A stretch of 64,000 nt of DNA from Pseudoalteromonas fuliginea (GCF_000690055.1 NZ_JJNZ01000004.1:25319-89318), one strand, 5' to 3'; positions 46,492-55,221 are shown, numbered from the stretch's first letter. A program made the numbers and translations. Notes: generated by a model not told the origin, from the letters alone.

Positions 46492-47313
46492 TTAAGTGTT
46501 TTGTGTTGCTAATTTATAATGCTGAGACGAAAAACCTGGACGTTTTTTAAATAGTGTAGAGAGTGTTATTTGGCGCGGTTTACCACGACGGATAAGTAAG
46601 TTTACGTAGAGTATGCTTAAAATTATTGCAGTTGCCTTGAACAAATTGCCTTTTAAATCCCCTGCTGCACCACCTGACATGCTAAATATGCCATAAGCCG
46701 CATTCATAAATATATGCATCCATAATGGAAACCAAATACGGTATCCACATTCGCAAAATAACCACGCAAACCAAGTTCCTGCGATTGTTGTAATTGCAAC
46801 AGCCATCACAGCTGAAATAGCATCATGTCCTTGATAAATATGACCCAAACCAAATATCGTTGAGCTAATTAATGCGGCGGGAATAAACCCCCAACGACAA
46901 AAACGAAATAACACGCCGAACAAAGCAGCTCTAAAAATTATTTCTTCAAAAACTCCCGCGTATATTGAACCTGTAATTATCCCCGTAATTGAAAGGTTTA
47001 GCGCGTTACTCAAATAAGCGTAACCTATCACCATAGGTGTGCAACAGACTACCGCTGCGAGTAAATAACGTTGAAAACCTTCAATGTCGACACCTAAAAC
47101 GTTGTACCAACTCTCATGTTTAAATAATAATGTTGCCACAACTAACAATGGCCCATAAATAAACAAGTATTTAGCAGGAAATAACAAAAGGGCTGATTGT
47201 TGATCAAGGTCAGATAGGACACTTACCCAGTTATCCCCCCAGAACTCTTTCATCATGTAATGACAAAATATAAATGTGGTGATTAGTAGCAGTGCTTTAA
47301 TTGTATGTTTCAT
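46492..47313 (-). CDS. CPBP family intramembrane metalloprotease
   Basis: A 273-residue polytopic membrane protein (about seven helices). The CPBP/Abi motifs are present: EEIIFR near residue 144 (EExxxR), FGLGHIYQGH (second His motif) and LWMHIFMNAAYG (HxxxN). Related proteins are Rce1-type proteases or bacteriocin self-immunity proteins; which applies here is unknown. It lies between a LytTR membrane regulator and a PspB-like protein on one strand. The 119-bp gap to the LytTR gene leaves room for its own promoter. Confidence 0.88.
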   Translation of the reverse strand: MKHTIKALLLITTFIFCHYMMKEFWGDNWVSVLSDLDQQSALLLFPAKYLFIYGPLLVVATLLFKHESWYNVLGVDIEGFQRYLLAAVVCCTPMVIGYAYLSNALNLSITGIITGSIYAGVFEEIIFRAALFGVLFRFCRWGFIPAALISSTIFGLGHIYQGHDAISAVMAVAITTIAGTWFAWLFCECGYRIWFPLWMHIFMNAAYGIFSMSGGAAGDLKGNLFKATAIILSILYVNLLIRRGKPRQITLSTLFKKRPGFSSQHYKLATQNT

Positions 47314-47432
47314 ACGTACCTTCTTAAGTTACAATTTTAAATTCAACTTAATCATGGCAATCACTAATTATGAAATCGATCAATTAGGGCTAAATTTCAT
47401 TTTTAGGTGCTAACTACATGTTTTTGGGGTCA

Positions 47433-48302
47433 TCAACAAACATCAGGGGTTAACAACAAGGCTTGTTTGATGACATCAACATAAGTTCGCGAAACTGGAA
47501 TTGTGAAATCAAATGAGTTCATCGATAACTGTAATCCTCCGGCATTCCCTTTACTTACTGCGACTAATTGTAAATTAACTGCATAAGACCGATGACAACG
47601 ATATAAAAATGTATTTTGGGGTAATTGTTTTAATAAACCAGTTAACGTTATACGCAGCAATTTATGAGAAACAACATCGTTTTCTATCGTTGCGAGCTCA
47701 CAGTAATTATCGGCTGACTTAATAAACAATATATCCGATAGCGCAATTGTTAGCTTGTCACCTTTATTATCGCCAATAAGTGTTATTAGACGATGTGGGG
47801 AGACGTTATTTTTTTCTACCTCTTCACAAGCACGCTGTTTAGTCTTAACAACCGGTATTATTTCAGTTGTTAAGACCATATGCTTTGCATGACGATTGAC
47901 AACAAATATGAAACTAATCGGGAATAACCCCACTGCTAATGTATATACAATGAAGAGTATTTGGTTTTGCCAATGCCAAGCCCCTAACATAGCAACAACA
48001 AAATATCCGTGGTTAAACAAAGCAGTAATTAAAATATAAAGGCTGGGGGTCACTATTATTCGAAGTTTATTGCTAAGATTTAAGCGAATTAAAAAGATCT
48101 CAATAAAACCCGAAAGCAATAAAGCGCAAAACGTGACTAAGCCGTAGCCTGAAAGGCGGAGTAATTTATAAGGTTCAGTATCGTTGGTTGTACCAAAAGG
48201 TTGGAATACGAATAAAATAAATAGAGTTACTATCGAAAATAAAATTGCCCTGTATACAACCAACTTTCTTGACGCTAAATCATCTTTAAGCCACAACGTC
48301 AT
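47433..48302 (-). CDS. Membrane-bound LytTR DNA-binding regulator
   Basis: A 289-residue protein. Residues about 17-150 contain four transmembrane helices (YRAILFSIVTLFILFVFQPFG onward) and 185-285 form a LytTR domain (DILFIKSADNYCELAT, LPQNTFLYRCHRSYAVNL), like LytTR regulators that lack a receiver domain. It probably senses a membrane signal and controls the neighbouring CPBP protease operon; that target is inferred. The ATG is preceded by AAAGGTATGTAAAAT on the minus strand. Confidence 0.88.
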   Translation of the reverse strand: MTLWLKDDLASRKLVVYRAILFSIVTLFILFVFQPFGTTNDTEPYKLLRLSGYGLVTFCALLLSGFIEIFLIRLNLSNKLRIIVTPSLYILITALFNHGYFVVAMLGAWHWQNQILFIVYTLAVGLFPISFIFVVNRHAKHMVLTTEIIPVVKTKQRACEEVEKNNVSPHRLITLIGDNKGDKLTIALSDILFIKSADNYCELATIENDVVSHKLLRITLTGLLKQLPQNTFLYRCHRSYAVNLQLVAVSKGNAGGLQLSMNSFDFTIPVSRTYVDVIKQALLLTPDVC

Positions 48303-48424
48303 ATTTTACATACCTTTAAAAACTCGCTTGCTAATAAAATACCACAAATTCATCGCTAATTACTGGTTTCATTTTCTCAGTAAATATAAAATGACAAGTA
48401 ATACCAATTAGCTTATATACGAAG
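48303..48424. other. Upstream region of the LytTR gene
   Basis: About 120 bp of AT-rich sequence between the LytTR start and repeat copy 2. It must contain the LytTR promoter, but I see no clear -35/-10 pair. No gene is visible. Confidence 0.4.
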
Positions 48425-48769
48425 TCTATTTAACGATAAAGAAATTGCGCTATAACTAGGCGAATTTTTATACCTAGTCGGCTTGGTAACTGCTCCTGCG
48501 TTATCCTACAGGCTTACATTCATGTAAAAATAAGTAAAAATTGAGTAAAACATCCGCGTCCTGCTCACGCCCCTTACCTACATCCTATATGTAGGCAAAC
48601 CCAAGAGCAACGCACGCTTGGCATTTGAGCTGCGTTATCGCCTATTTATGGGGAAATAACCACATAACATAGGCTCTGCCTTGAACAAAAACCAAACAGT
48701 CTACTGTAAATTCAAGCTCGAAAGATAAAAAGGCCCTAATCTGCCCATATAGACTCTATTTAACAATAA
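48425..48769 (-). repeat. Intergenic repeat element, copy 2
   Basis: About 345 bp of non-coding DNA. The segment 48472-48712, read on the minus strand, matches 23249-23506: CAAGGCAGAGCCTAT, CCCCATAAAT, GGCGATAACG, then GGTAAGGGGCGTGAGCAGGA, CAGGACGCGGA, TTTTTACTTATT and GGAGCAGTTACC. The terminal inverted repeat of copy 1 is decayed here. Instead TCTATTTAACGATAA (48425-48439) and TCTATTTAACAATAA (48755-48769), 14 of 15 identical, bracket the block as direct repeats. It lies between the LytTR gene and the tRNA-Ser terminator. No protein is encoded. Confidence 0.75.
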
Positions 48770-48792
48770 TGCATTTTAGTTTTTTACAGACA

Positions 48793-48826
48793 CAAAAAAG
48801 CCCGCTAAATTAGCGGGCTATTTTGT
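48793..48826 (-). terminator. Terminator downstream of the tRNA-Ser pair
   Basis: AGCCCGCTAA and TTAGCGGGCT with A- and T-runs on either side, 5 bp beyond the 3' end of the tRNA on the minus strand. Confidence 0.85.
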
Positions 48827-48830
48827 TATA

Positions 48831-48921
48831 TGGTGGAGAGATAGGGATTTGAACCCTAGATGGGCTATAAACCCATGCCGGTTTTCAAGACCGGTGCATT
48901 CGACCACTCTGCCATCTCTCC
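48831..48921 (-). tRNA. serT: tRNA-Ser(UGA), downstream copy
   Basis: 91 nt including an encoded CCA (48831-48833). The acceptor GGAGAGA pairs with TCTCTCC; the anticodon TGA is at 48885-48887 in the loop CTTGAAA of a CCGG(T)/ACCGG stem; the long variable arm ATGGGTTTATAGCCCAT is typical of serine tRNA; the T-loop GGTTCAAATCC is present. Identical to the copy at 49005-49095 and shares the terminator at 48793. Confidence 0.97.
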
Positions 48922-49004
48922 GATACTGCTAAGTTAAAAGTAAGAGTGTACTAATAACTATTTAAATGAATGATACTTTAATTACCACACACTTATTAAA
49001 TAAG

Positions 49005-49095
49005 TGGTGGAGAGATAGGGATTTGAACCCTAGATGGGCTATAAACCCATGCCGGTTTTCAAGACCGGTGCATTCGACCACTCTGCCATCTCTCC
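49005..49095 (-). tRNA. serT: tRNA-Ser(UGA), upstream copy
   Basis: Identical in all 91 positions to the tRNA at 48831-48921, with anticodon at 49059-49061 and encoded CCA at 49005-49007. The two lie 83 bp apart and are probably transcribed together. E. coli has one serT next to yccA; here it is duplicated beside the yccA homologue. Confidence 0.97.
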
Positions 49096-49346
49096 GCACG
49101 GCCTGCATAATAGGGAAACCCATCCCTTTTGTGAAGCTTTTTTTTAAATTAATTGTTTAAGTGCTTAAAAAACAATTAATTTGTTTAAAGTTAAGACAAA
49201 GTGTTTTTAATTTAATCGCTAATGAACTTTTATTTAAATATTTAACTCTATTGATCTACAAAGGTTTGCCCAAACATATAAGAGTTGGTAATCTAATTTT
49301 AGTTAAATTATCGAAACACACACGTTTCACTTAAAGGAGCTCTACA

Positions 49347-50012
49347 ATGGCGTTTAATCAATCGTACAATACCGCGAAACCGGTAATGTCTACCATTGAA
49401 ACAAACAAGGTACTTAAAAACACCTACTTTTTACTAGCTATGACACTTGCATTTAGCGCAGTTACAGCCGGTATTTCAATGGCACTACAATTACCTTACT
49501 TTATGGGAATTGTGTTTACACTCGTTTCGTTCGGTTTATTATTTGTTGTAAATAAAAAAGCAGATACAGCATCTGGTGTATTTTGGGTGTTTGCTTTCAC
49601 AGGTTTAATGGGGGCAGGCTTAGGTCCATTGCTTAACCATTATGCTGCATTACCTAATGGCCCAATGCTTATTATGCAAGCCTTAGGTTCTACAGCGCTT
49701 ATCTTTTTTGGTTTATCTGCTTATGCACTAAATACTAAAAAAGACTTCTCATTCATGGGTGGCTTTTTAACTGTTGGCTTAATCGTTGTGATTGTAGCAA
49801 GCATCGTTAATATTTTTATTGGCAGTTCATTGATGTTTATGGTGCTTAATGCAGCAGTTGTACTGATTATGTCTGGTTTGATTTTATTTGATACAAGCCG
49901 AATCATAAACGGTGGTGAAACTAACTACATTCGCGCAACAGTGTCTTTATACCTAAGCGTATATAACTTATTTACTTCTTTACTTGCTCTACTTGGCGCA
50001 AGTGATGACTAA
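49347..50012 (+). CDS. yccA: Bax inhibitor-1/YccA family membrane protein
   Basis: A 221-residue inner-membrane protein with seven helices. E. coli YccA is a substrate and modulator of the FtsH protease. The N-terminus NKVLKNTYFLLAMTLAFSAVTAG and the C-terminal FDTSRIINGGETNYIRATVSLYLSVYNLFTSLLALLG are family signatures. An AAAGGAG ribosome site lies 8 nt before the ATG. Its place between tRNA-Ser and tus genes parallels serT-yccA-tusE of E. coli. A terminator at 50033 separates it from tusD. Confidence 0.93.
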   Translation: MAFNQSYNTAKPVMSTIETNKVLKNTYFLLAMTLAFSAVTAGISMALQLPYFMGIVFTLVSFGLLFVVNKKADTASGVFWVFAFTGLMGAGLGPLLNHYAALPNGPMLIMQALGSTALIFFGLSAYALNTKKDFSFMGGFLTVGLIVVIVASIVNIFIGSSLMFMVLNAAVVLIMSGLILFDTSRIINGGETNYIRATVSLYLSVYNLFTSLLALLGASDD

Positions 50013-50032
50013 TTAAATAGTTCTGTTAAAAT

Positions 50033-50058
50033 AGCCCCTTTATTGGGGCTTTTTTATT
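50033..50058 (+). terminator. Terminator of yccA
   Basis: AGCCCC and GGGGCT around an AT loop followed by TTTTTT, directly before the tusD start at 50068. Any tusD transcript starting at yccA would have to read through it. Confidence 0.85.
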
Positions 50059-50067
50059 GGAATTGTT

Positions 50068-50421
50068 TTGGCACGCTTTGTTCTTTCATTACATACACCA
50101 CCATCCGATCACGATACCACGCAACGCATAGTTAAATTTGCGAATGCATGTTTAGCCCAAGGGCACACCATTGATGCTATTTTTTTATACCAGCAAGGTA
50201 TTTATCATGCATCTACCCACTTTGATTTATCCTCAGACGAACTTCAAATTTCAGCACTTTGGCAGCAACTCGCTGATCAAAATTTAAATTTAATGCTGTG
50301 TGTTACCGCCGCGCAAAAGCACGGGTTAGATATTAAAAACACAGGTGTATTTAAAGTCGCAGGGTTAGCTGAATTTGCAATGCTTGCAAGCGACGCAGAT
50401 AAATGGGTGCAATTTAAATGA
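50068..50421 (+). CDS. tusD: Sulfurtransferase complex subunit TusD
   Basis: Part of the TusBCD heterohexamer that passes persulfide from TusA to TusE for tRNA 2-thiouridine synthesis. The 117-residue DsrE-like protein has the acceptor cysteine in LMLCVTAAQKHG, matching the E. coli Cys78 region (ICVAAALRRG). The start is TTG at 50068 (MARFVLSLHTPPSDHDTTQ), the only one giving the family N-terminus. It overlaps tusC by ATGA. Confidence 0.92.
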   Translation: MARFVLSLHTPPSDHDTTQRIVKFANACLAQGHTIDAIFLYQQGIYHASTHFDLSSDELQISALWQQLADQNLNLMLCVTAAQKHGLDIKNTGVFKVAGLAEFAMLASDADKWVQFK

Positions 50422-50774
50422 TAAACGTATTAATAATGAGTCAGTGCAGCCCATTTGACGATTTAAATATTCGTGATGCACTAGATATGACATTGATATT
50501 TGCTGCTGTTGACCAAAATGTAAGTTGGTTGTTTAGTGGCCCCGCTGTTTTGGCTTTAAAAAAGCACCAACAACCAAACAATATTGGCTTAAAAGACTTT
50601 TTTAAAAATATTAAAACACTCGAAATATATGATGTTGAAAATATTTTCGTGTGTGAAAAATCATTGCTTGATTATGGTTTAAATAAACATGATTTACTTA
50701 TAGAGGCAAAAGCTCTTAACTTTAGTCAACAACAAACACTAATTAAAGCGCAGCAACATGTGGTGAATCTATGA
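50418..50774 (+). CDS. tusC: Sulfurtransferase complex subunit TusC
   Basis: A 118-residue DsrF-like subunit of TusBCD. The MSQCSPFDDLNIRDALDMTLIFAAVDQNVSWLFSGPAVL region follows E. coli TusC (...[34 protein letters not shown]-like pattern). It overlaps tusD and tusB by four bases each, so it is translated in a coupled series. Confidence 0.9.
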   Translation: MINVLIMSQCSPFDDLNIRDALDMTLIFAAVDQNVSWLFSGPAVLALKKHQQPNNIGLKDFFKNIKTLEIYDVENIFVCEKSLLDYGLNKHDLLIEAKALNFSQQQTLIKAQQHVVNL

Positions 50775-51037
50775 GTACGTTACATATTTTTTCAAAGCCG
50801 CTTAACTATTATTCGGCAAATCAGCTTGAGAATTTAATTTTATCAGGCGATAAGGTACTACTTGTTGGTGATGCCTGCTTTGCAAAAAAACAATTTAGAC
50901 AATTTGCAGATACACTGTTAATACTTGAACAAGACGCGCAAGTACGTGCAATAAAATTAGCAGATAACGATAGAGCAATTAGCTATGAAGACTTTGTGGC
51001 AATCACTTTATCAACTAATCAATCAATTACGTGGTAA
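50771..51037 (+). CDS. tusB: Sulfurtransferase complex subunit TusB
   Basis: An 88-residue DsrH-like subunit; it begins MSTLHIFSKPLNYYS and has DKVLLVGDACFAKKQF, in line with the TusB pattern MLHTLHRSP... followed by a LLLWQDAVYA-type strand. The assignment rests on the weak family pattern plus the tusDCB order and the ATGA overlap with tusC. Confidence 0.87.
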   Translation: MSTLHIFSKPLNYYSANQLENLILSGDKVLLVGDACFAKKQFRQFADTLLILEQDAQVRAIKLADNDRAISYEDFVAITLSTNQSITW

Positions 51038-51040
51038 CTC

Positions 51041-51370
51041 ATGCTTGAATTTAACAACCAACAGATTGAAACCGACAAACAAGGCTACTTGCTCGACCAT
51101 ACTTTATGGTCAAAGGAGCTGGCGCCTATAATTGCTACTCAAGAAAACATCACACTTACTGAGCAACACTGGGAAGTTATTAACTTTGTTCGTGATTTTT
51201 ACATTGAATATAACACCAGTCCAGCAATTAGAATGCTTGTAAAAGCAATGGCTAAAGCACTCGGTGAAGATAAAGGAAATAGCCTTTATTTATATAAATT
51301 ATTTCCTAAGGGCCCAGCCAAGCAAGCAACAAAAATTGCCGGATTACCAAAACCAGCTAGGTGCATATAA
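51041..51370 (+). CDS. tusE: Sulfur carrier TusE (DsrC family)
   Basis: Accepts sulfur from TusD and delivers it to MnmA. The 109-residue protein has the DsrC signature: [22 protein letters not shown] and a C-terminal GLPKPARCI whose penultimate Cys carries the persulfide. E. coli tusE is away from tusBCD; here all four tus genes are contiguous. The stop shares one base with the rluE start (TAATG). Confidence 0.95.
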   Translation: MLEFNNQQIETDKQGYLLDHTLWSKELAPIIATQENITLTEQHWEVINFVRDFYIEYNTSPAIRMLVKAMAKALGEDKGNSLYLYKLFPKGPAKQATKIAGLPKPARCI

Positions 51371-52056
51371 TGAGAGCTAAATCAGGCAATAATCAAGCAA
51401 CACAAGCCAAGCCAAAAAGAAGTACTGGGCGTACTTATTCACGCAGTGCACTTAACAAAACGCCATCTGGTAAAAGAGAAATAAAGCCGCAAATAGCATC
51501 TAAAGACAGAAAAATTGTGTTATTCAACAAGCCATTTGATGTGCTATGTCAATTTACGGATGACGCAGACAGAAAAACGCTTGCTGAGTTTATACCTATT
51601 AAAGAAGTTTATGCAGCAGGAAGGTTAGACAGAGACAGTGAAGGTTTATTGCTTTTAACAAACTGTGGGAAACTACAAAACACCTTAACTGCTCCTGATA
51701 AAAAAACAAATAAAACCTACTGGGCACAAGTTGAGGGTGAACCAACGAGTGAATCAATTAATGATTTATGTAATGGCGTAGAACTTAAAGACGGGCTTAC
51801 ACTCCCCGCTAACGTTAAAATAATTGATGAACCAACTATTTGGGCGCGTACCCCCCCTGTACGCGAGCGAAAAGCAATCCCTACCACTTGGCTAAGTATT
51901 ACTATTAATGAAGGTAGAAACAGACAAGTTCGTCGAATGACCGCGCATATTGGACACCCTACACTTCGCCTCATCCGCTATAGCATTGGCAACTATACGT
52001 TGGATGATATTAATTGTGGTGAATACAAAGTAATTAAGGGCGTAGTTGATGCATAA
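51370..52056 (+). CDS. rluE: 23S rRNA pseudouridine(2457) synthase RluE
   Basis: RsuA-family pseudouridine synthase for U2457 of 23S rRNA. A basic N-terminal extension (about 1-50) precedes the catalytic domain: [17 protein letters not shown], then [16 protein letters not shown] with catalytic Asp, and [12 protein letters not shown], the family C-terminal motif. No S4 domain. The start is ATG 51370, fused to the tusE stop as TAATG. The order rluE-nudJ matches E. coli. Length is 228 residues. Confidence 0.93.
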   Translation: MRAKSGNNQATQAKPKRSTGRTYSRSALNKTPSGKREIKPQIASKDRKIVLFNKPFDVLCQFTDDADRKTLAEFIPIKEVYAAGRLDRDSEGLLLLTNCGKLQNTLTAPDKKTNKTYWAQVEGEPTSESINDLCNGVELKDGLTLPANVKIIDEPTIWARTPPVRERKAIPTTWLSITINEGRNRQVRRMTAHIGHPTLRLIRYSIGNYTLDDINCGEYKVIKGVVDA

Positions 52057-52486
52057 ACCGCATGTCACGGTTGCAGCAATAGTAAAAAAGCAAAATGAGT
52101 TTTTACTTGTAAAAGAGCGCGATAAATTTACAAAGCAAATTTGTTACAATCAACCTGCGGGTCATTTAGAGCAAAATGAGACACTTGCACAAGCTGCAAG
52201 CAGAGAGCTACTAGAAGAAACAGGCTTAGCGCTTGCGCCTATTGGGTTTTTAGGTGTTTATAATTTGCATGCCGATAACGCAGTGCACTATTTGCGATTC
52301 TGCTTTTTATTTGAAGCGCCTAATAATATAAAAGCACCAACACCAATAGATTCTGACATTATCAGCGCTAACTGGCATACATTAGAGCAAATAAAATCAT
52401 TACCGCTTAGGAGCCCTTTAGTGCTCAAGTGTATTAACGACAGCCTGAATCGACCAGCGTTAAGCTTAGAAACTATTTATAATTGA
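52049..52486 (+). CDS. nudJ: Nudix hydrolase NudJ
   Basis: Nudix pyrophosphohydrolase; E. coli NudJ cleaves HMP-PP and nucleoside tri- and diphosphates. The Nudix box [23 protein letters not shown] (about 38-60) is complete (G-x5-E-x7-RELLEETG). The 145-residue protein starts at ATG 52049, overlapping rluE by 8 bp. It is the last gene of the tusDCBE-rluE-nudJ run; an opposite-strand GGDEF gene follows immediately. Confidence 0.93.
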   Translation: MHKPHVTVAAIVKKQNEFLLVKERDKFTKQICYNQPAGHLEQNETLAQAASRELLEETGLALAPIGFLGVYNLHADNAVHYLRFCFLFEAPNNIKAPTPIDSDIISANWHTLEQIKSLPLRSPLVLKCINDSLNRPALSLETIYN

Positions 52487-52487
52487 T

Positions 52488-53759
52488 TTACTCAGAGCTT
52501 AGCGCTATACAGTTACGCCCTTGTTTTTTGGCATAATACAGGGCGTTATCAGCGGCTTTAACAAAGCTGACTTCATTACTATTTGTATAGTTGCTGATGG
52601 TATTAATACCCATACTTATAGATAAAAATCCGGTAAAGCTATCCAGGTGAGCAATAGCTAAGCTTTCTACAGCTTTTTGTATTTGCTCAGCTATAAACAA
52701 CGCTCCTTGCCTATCCGTTTGTGGAAGTAAAACAACAAATTCTTCTCCACCATAGCGAGCCACAAAATCTTCTGGGCGACTAACCGTTGAAGCAATTTTT
52801 TGAGCCACGTCATATAAGCACGTATCGCCCGCTACATGCCCATACCGGTCATTAAATTGCTTAAAATGGTCAATATCAATAATAATCATCGATAGCATGC
52901 CTTCGCATTCTTTTGCTCGTTCAAACTCATGCGTTAGCTTTTCATCAAACCGACGCCTATTCTCAATTTTGGTTAATGCATCCAAAAAGGCCATATCCCT
53001 GAGTATATCTTCTGCTTCTAAACGCTCTGTTGCATCATTAAAAACAGCTAAAAACTCTTCACCTATATCAATCCCTGAAATTTCCATCATCACTTGCGAG
53101 CCATCACGACAAGACACTCGATAGTTATTTGCGGGTATGTCGTTATTGTTATTTAGTGCCTTTTCAAGAGAATCTTGCCACAGCTCTTTTGCAAGTGCTC
53201 TGTATTGGGGATCTGGATACGCTTTTTCCCACCATGATTTAAGATTTGGCACATCTTCTACTGTATAACCAAAAACATCTACAAAACGTTGATTAACTTT
53301 CAAAATATCACCCGTTTTGGCACACACATTACATACAGGCATTGGCAAAACGGTAAATAACCTAGCGTAGTGACTTATCTCATGTTTGCGCATAGGGTTG
53401 AGTGTACTTTGAGGTAAGTAACTCATTGGCATATCACTTTTTTCTATACTAAGCTTTTCGTCCATTTCTAAAGCGAAATACCATTCAAGCCACCAGTGCT
53501 CTACATGCTCAAGCACCTTTAACTCAACGTTCTTTTTAACTGTTGAACCTTTTATTAAGCTAAATAACTCATGTACATGGTTTGGCTCTTGGTAAATATG
53601 AGGGTTTTTGAGTTTTATTAACTCATAAAAAAGATGATAGGCTGATTTTTTAAACTCTGTCGTTTTGCTAGAAAGTAATTCGCTATCCACAAAATCAGGT
53701 TTTCGTGTGTAATGCTCAACTAAAGAATTTATCTTGTTTATTTGATAGGCATAATTCAT
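52488..53759 (-). CDS. PAS-GGDEF diguanylate cyclase
   Basis: Probably makes cyclic di-GMP. Residues about 1-130 form a non-recognised helical region (EHVEHWWLEWYFALEM is His/Trp-rich); a PAS domain follows (FTVLPMPVCNVCAKTGDILKVNQRFVDVFGYTVEDVP); the GGDEF domain at about 260-423 has the active-site motif YGGEEFVVLLPQ, so catalysis is likely intact. No membrane segment is visible. I prefer ATG 53759 (423 residues); TTG 53786 lacks a ribosome site. It interrupts the nudJ-mnmA neighbourhood on the opposite strand. Confidence 0.9.
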   Translation of the reverse strand: MNYAYQINKINSLVEHYTRKPDFVDSELLSSKTTEFKKSAYHLFYELIKLKNPHIYQEPNHVHELFSLIKGSTVKKNVELKVLEHVEHWWLEWYFALEMDEKLSIEKSDMPMSYLPQSTLNPMRKHEISHYARLFTVLPMPVCNVCAKTGDILKVNQRFVDVFGYTVEDVPNLKSWWEKAYPDPQYRALAKELWQDSLEKALNNNNDIPANNYRVSCRDGSQVMMEISGIDIGEEFLAVFNDATERLEAEDILRDMAFLDALTKIENRRRFDEKLTHEFERAKECEGMLSMIIIDIDHFKQFNDRYGHVAGDTCLYDVAQKIASTVSRPEDFVARYGGEEFVVLLPQTDRQGALFIAEQIQKAVESLAIAHLDSFTGFLSISMGINTISNYTNSNEVSFVKAADNALYYAKKQGRNCIALSSE

Positions 53760-54120
53760 ATATTCATTCCATTGACTATATTTCAAGCGGCTTTAAAGTG
53801 GTTTACATTCATATACTCACCACTATTTTATTTTTATTAAGTGTATATTTACCCTAGTAGTTTTGAAAGAAAATACTATTAATAAAACTCAATAACTACA
53901 TGAATTATTCTATAGTCTTAATTTATTAGTAAAGATCACTTTAATATTACTAAAGTTACAGCCTGATAATACGTCTAAGTCTAGTTTGCTATTTGTTATA
54001 CAAATAAAATAGTGACAAATTATGTCCTTTGCCGCCCTACGCTCTTTAAGCACAAACAAAATACATGCTATAATCGCGGCCTTTCCAAGTTAACAGCAAT
54101 CTGTATAAGCGAAATTATTC
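53760..54120. other. Intergenic region between the GGDEF gene and mnmA
   Basis: About 360 bp of AT-rich sequence. It contains the divergent control region for the GGDEF gene and mnmA. Apart from the mnmA-type promoter at 54046-54074 I see no gene, repeat or strong hairpin. Confidence 0.6.
54046..54074 (+). promoter_or_regulatory. Putative mnmA promoter
   Basis: TTAAGC at 54046-54051 and a perfect TATAAT at 54069-54074 with a 17-bp spacer, about 46 bp before the mnmA ATG. The following GCGGCC sequence is GC-rich like stringent-type discriminators. Confidence 0.6.
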
Positions 54121-55221
54121 ATGAGCGAAAATAGTCACATTAAAGTCATTGTTGGCATGTCCGGCGGTGTTGATTCTTCTGTATCTGCATATTTATTACA
54201 ACAACAGGGCTACCAAGTAGAAGGCCTGTTTATGAAGAACTGGGAAGAAGACGACAATGATGAATACTGTGCCGCCGCTGATGACTTAAAAGATGCGCAA
54301 GCCGTGTGCGACAAATTAGGCATTGAGCTTCACACAGTAAACTTTGCTGCTGAATATTGGGATAATGTATTTGAGTACTTTTTAGCGGAGTACAAAGCGG
54401 GTCGTACGCCAAACCCTGATATAATGTGTAATAAAGAAATTAAATTTAAAGCCTTTTTAGAATTTGCGGCTCAGGCACTCGGTGCTGACTTTATTGCAAC
54501 CGGACACTACGTTCGCCGTGAACTTCGCGATGACAAATACGTAATGTGTCGCGGACTTGATAACAATAAAGATCAAAGCTACTTCTTATATACCCTAAGC
54601 CATGAACATATTGGCCAAACGTTATTCCCTGTAGGCGATATCGAAAAACCAGAAGTGCGCCGCATAGCAGAAGAACAAGACCTAATCACTCACGATAAAA
54701 AAGACAGCACCGGAATTTGCTTTATCGGTGAGCGTAAATTTAAAGACTTTTTACAAAAGTTCTTACCAGCGCAACCTGGCGTTATCGAAGACACTGACGG
54801 TAACAACGTAGGCGAGCACGAAGGCTTAATGTACCATACGCTTGGACAACGCAAAGGCTTGTTAATTGGTGGTATGAAGGAAGGTTCTGGCGAACCATGG
54901 TACGTAGTTGATAAAGATTTAGAACGTAACGTACTTGTTGTTGGTCAAGGTAAAGATCACCCTCGCCTATACAGTAATGGTCTTAATGCAAACCAATTAC
55001 ATTGGGTAGACCGCGTTGGCCCTAAAGGTACCACTCGCTGCACAGTTAAAACACGTTACCGTCAAGAAGACTTAAGCTGTACCCTACTTGTAGGTGAAGA
55101 CGGCATGGCTCGTGTATTATTTGATGAACCACAAAAAGCAGTTACGCCAGGTCAATCTGCTGTATTTTATGCAGAAGATGTGTGTTTAGGTGGTGGTATT
55201 ATTGACTCGGTGATTAAGTAA
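54121..55221 (+). CDS. mnmA: tRNA-specific 2-thiouridylase MnmA
   Basis: Adds sulfur to U34 of Lys, Glu and Gln tRNAs using ATP and TusE persulfide. The PP-loop [15 protein letters not shown] is near residue 12, the first catalytic Cys is in [12 protein letters not shown] (about 102) and the second in [13 protein letters not shown] (about 200). Length is 366 residues (E. coli 368). hflD begins on the last base of its stop, then purB, the E. coli order. Its sulfur relay genes tusBCDE lie 3 kb upstream. Confidence 0.97.
   Translation: MSENSHIKVIVGMSGGVDSSVSAYLLQQQGYQVEGLFMKNWEEDDNDEYCAAADDLKDAQAVCDKLGIELHTVNFAAEYWDNVFEYFLAEYKAGRTPNPDIMCNKEIKFKAFLEFAAQALGADFIATGHYVRRELRDDKYVMCRGLDNNKDQSYFLYTLSHEHIGQTLFPVGDIEKPEVRRIAEEQDLITHDKKDSTGICFIGERKFKDFLQKFLPAQPGVIEDTDGNNVGEHEGLMYHTLGQRKGLLIGGMKEGSGEPWYVVDKDLERNVLVVGQGKDHPRLYSNGLNANQLHWVDRVGPKGTTRCTVKTRYRQEDLSCTLLVGEDGMARVLFDEPQKAVTPGQSAVFYAEDVCLGGGIIDSVIK

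Noticed and set aside
48966..49160. 64-codon open frame over the tRNA-Ser
   Set aside because: It runs antisense through a tRNA gene (RDLNPRWAINPC is the familiar translated tRNA-Ser sequence).
49096..49346. Small RNA gene upstream of yccA
   Set aside because: AT-rich sequence with no terminator-like hairpin before the yccA ribosome site; nothing supports a separate RNA gene.
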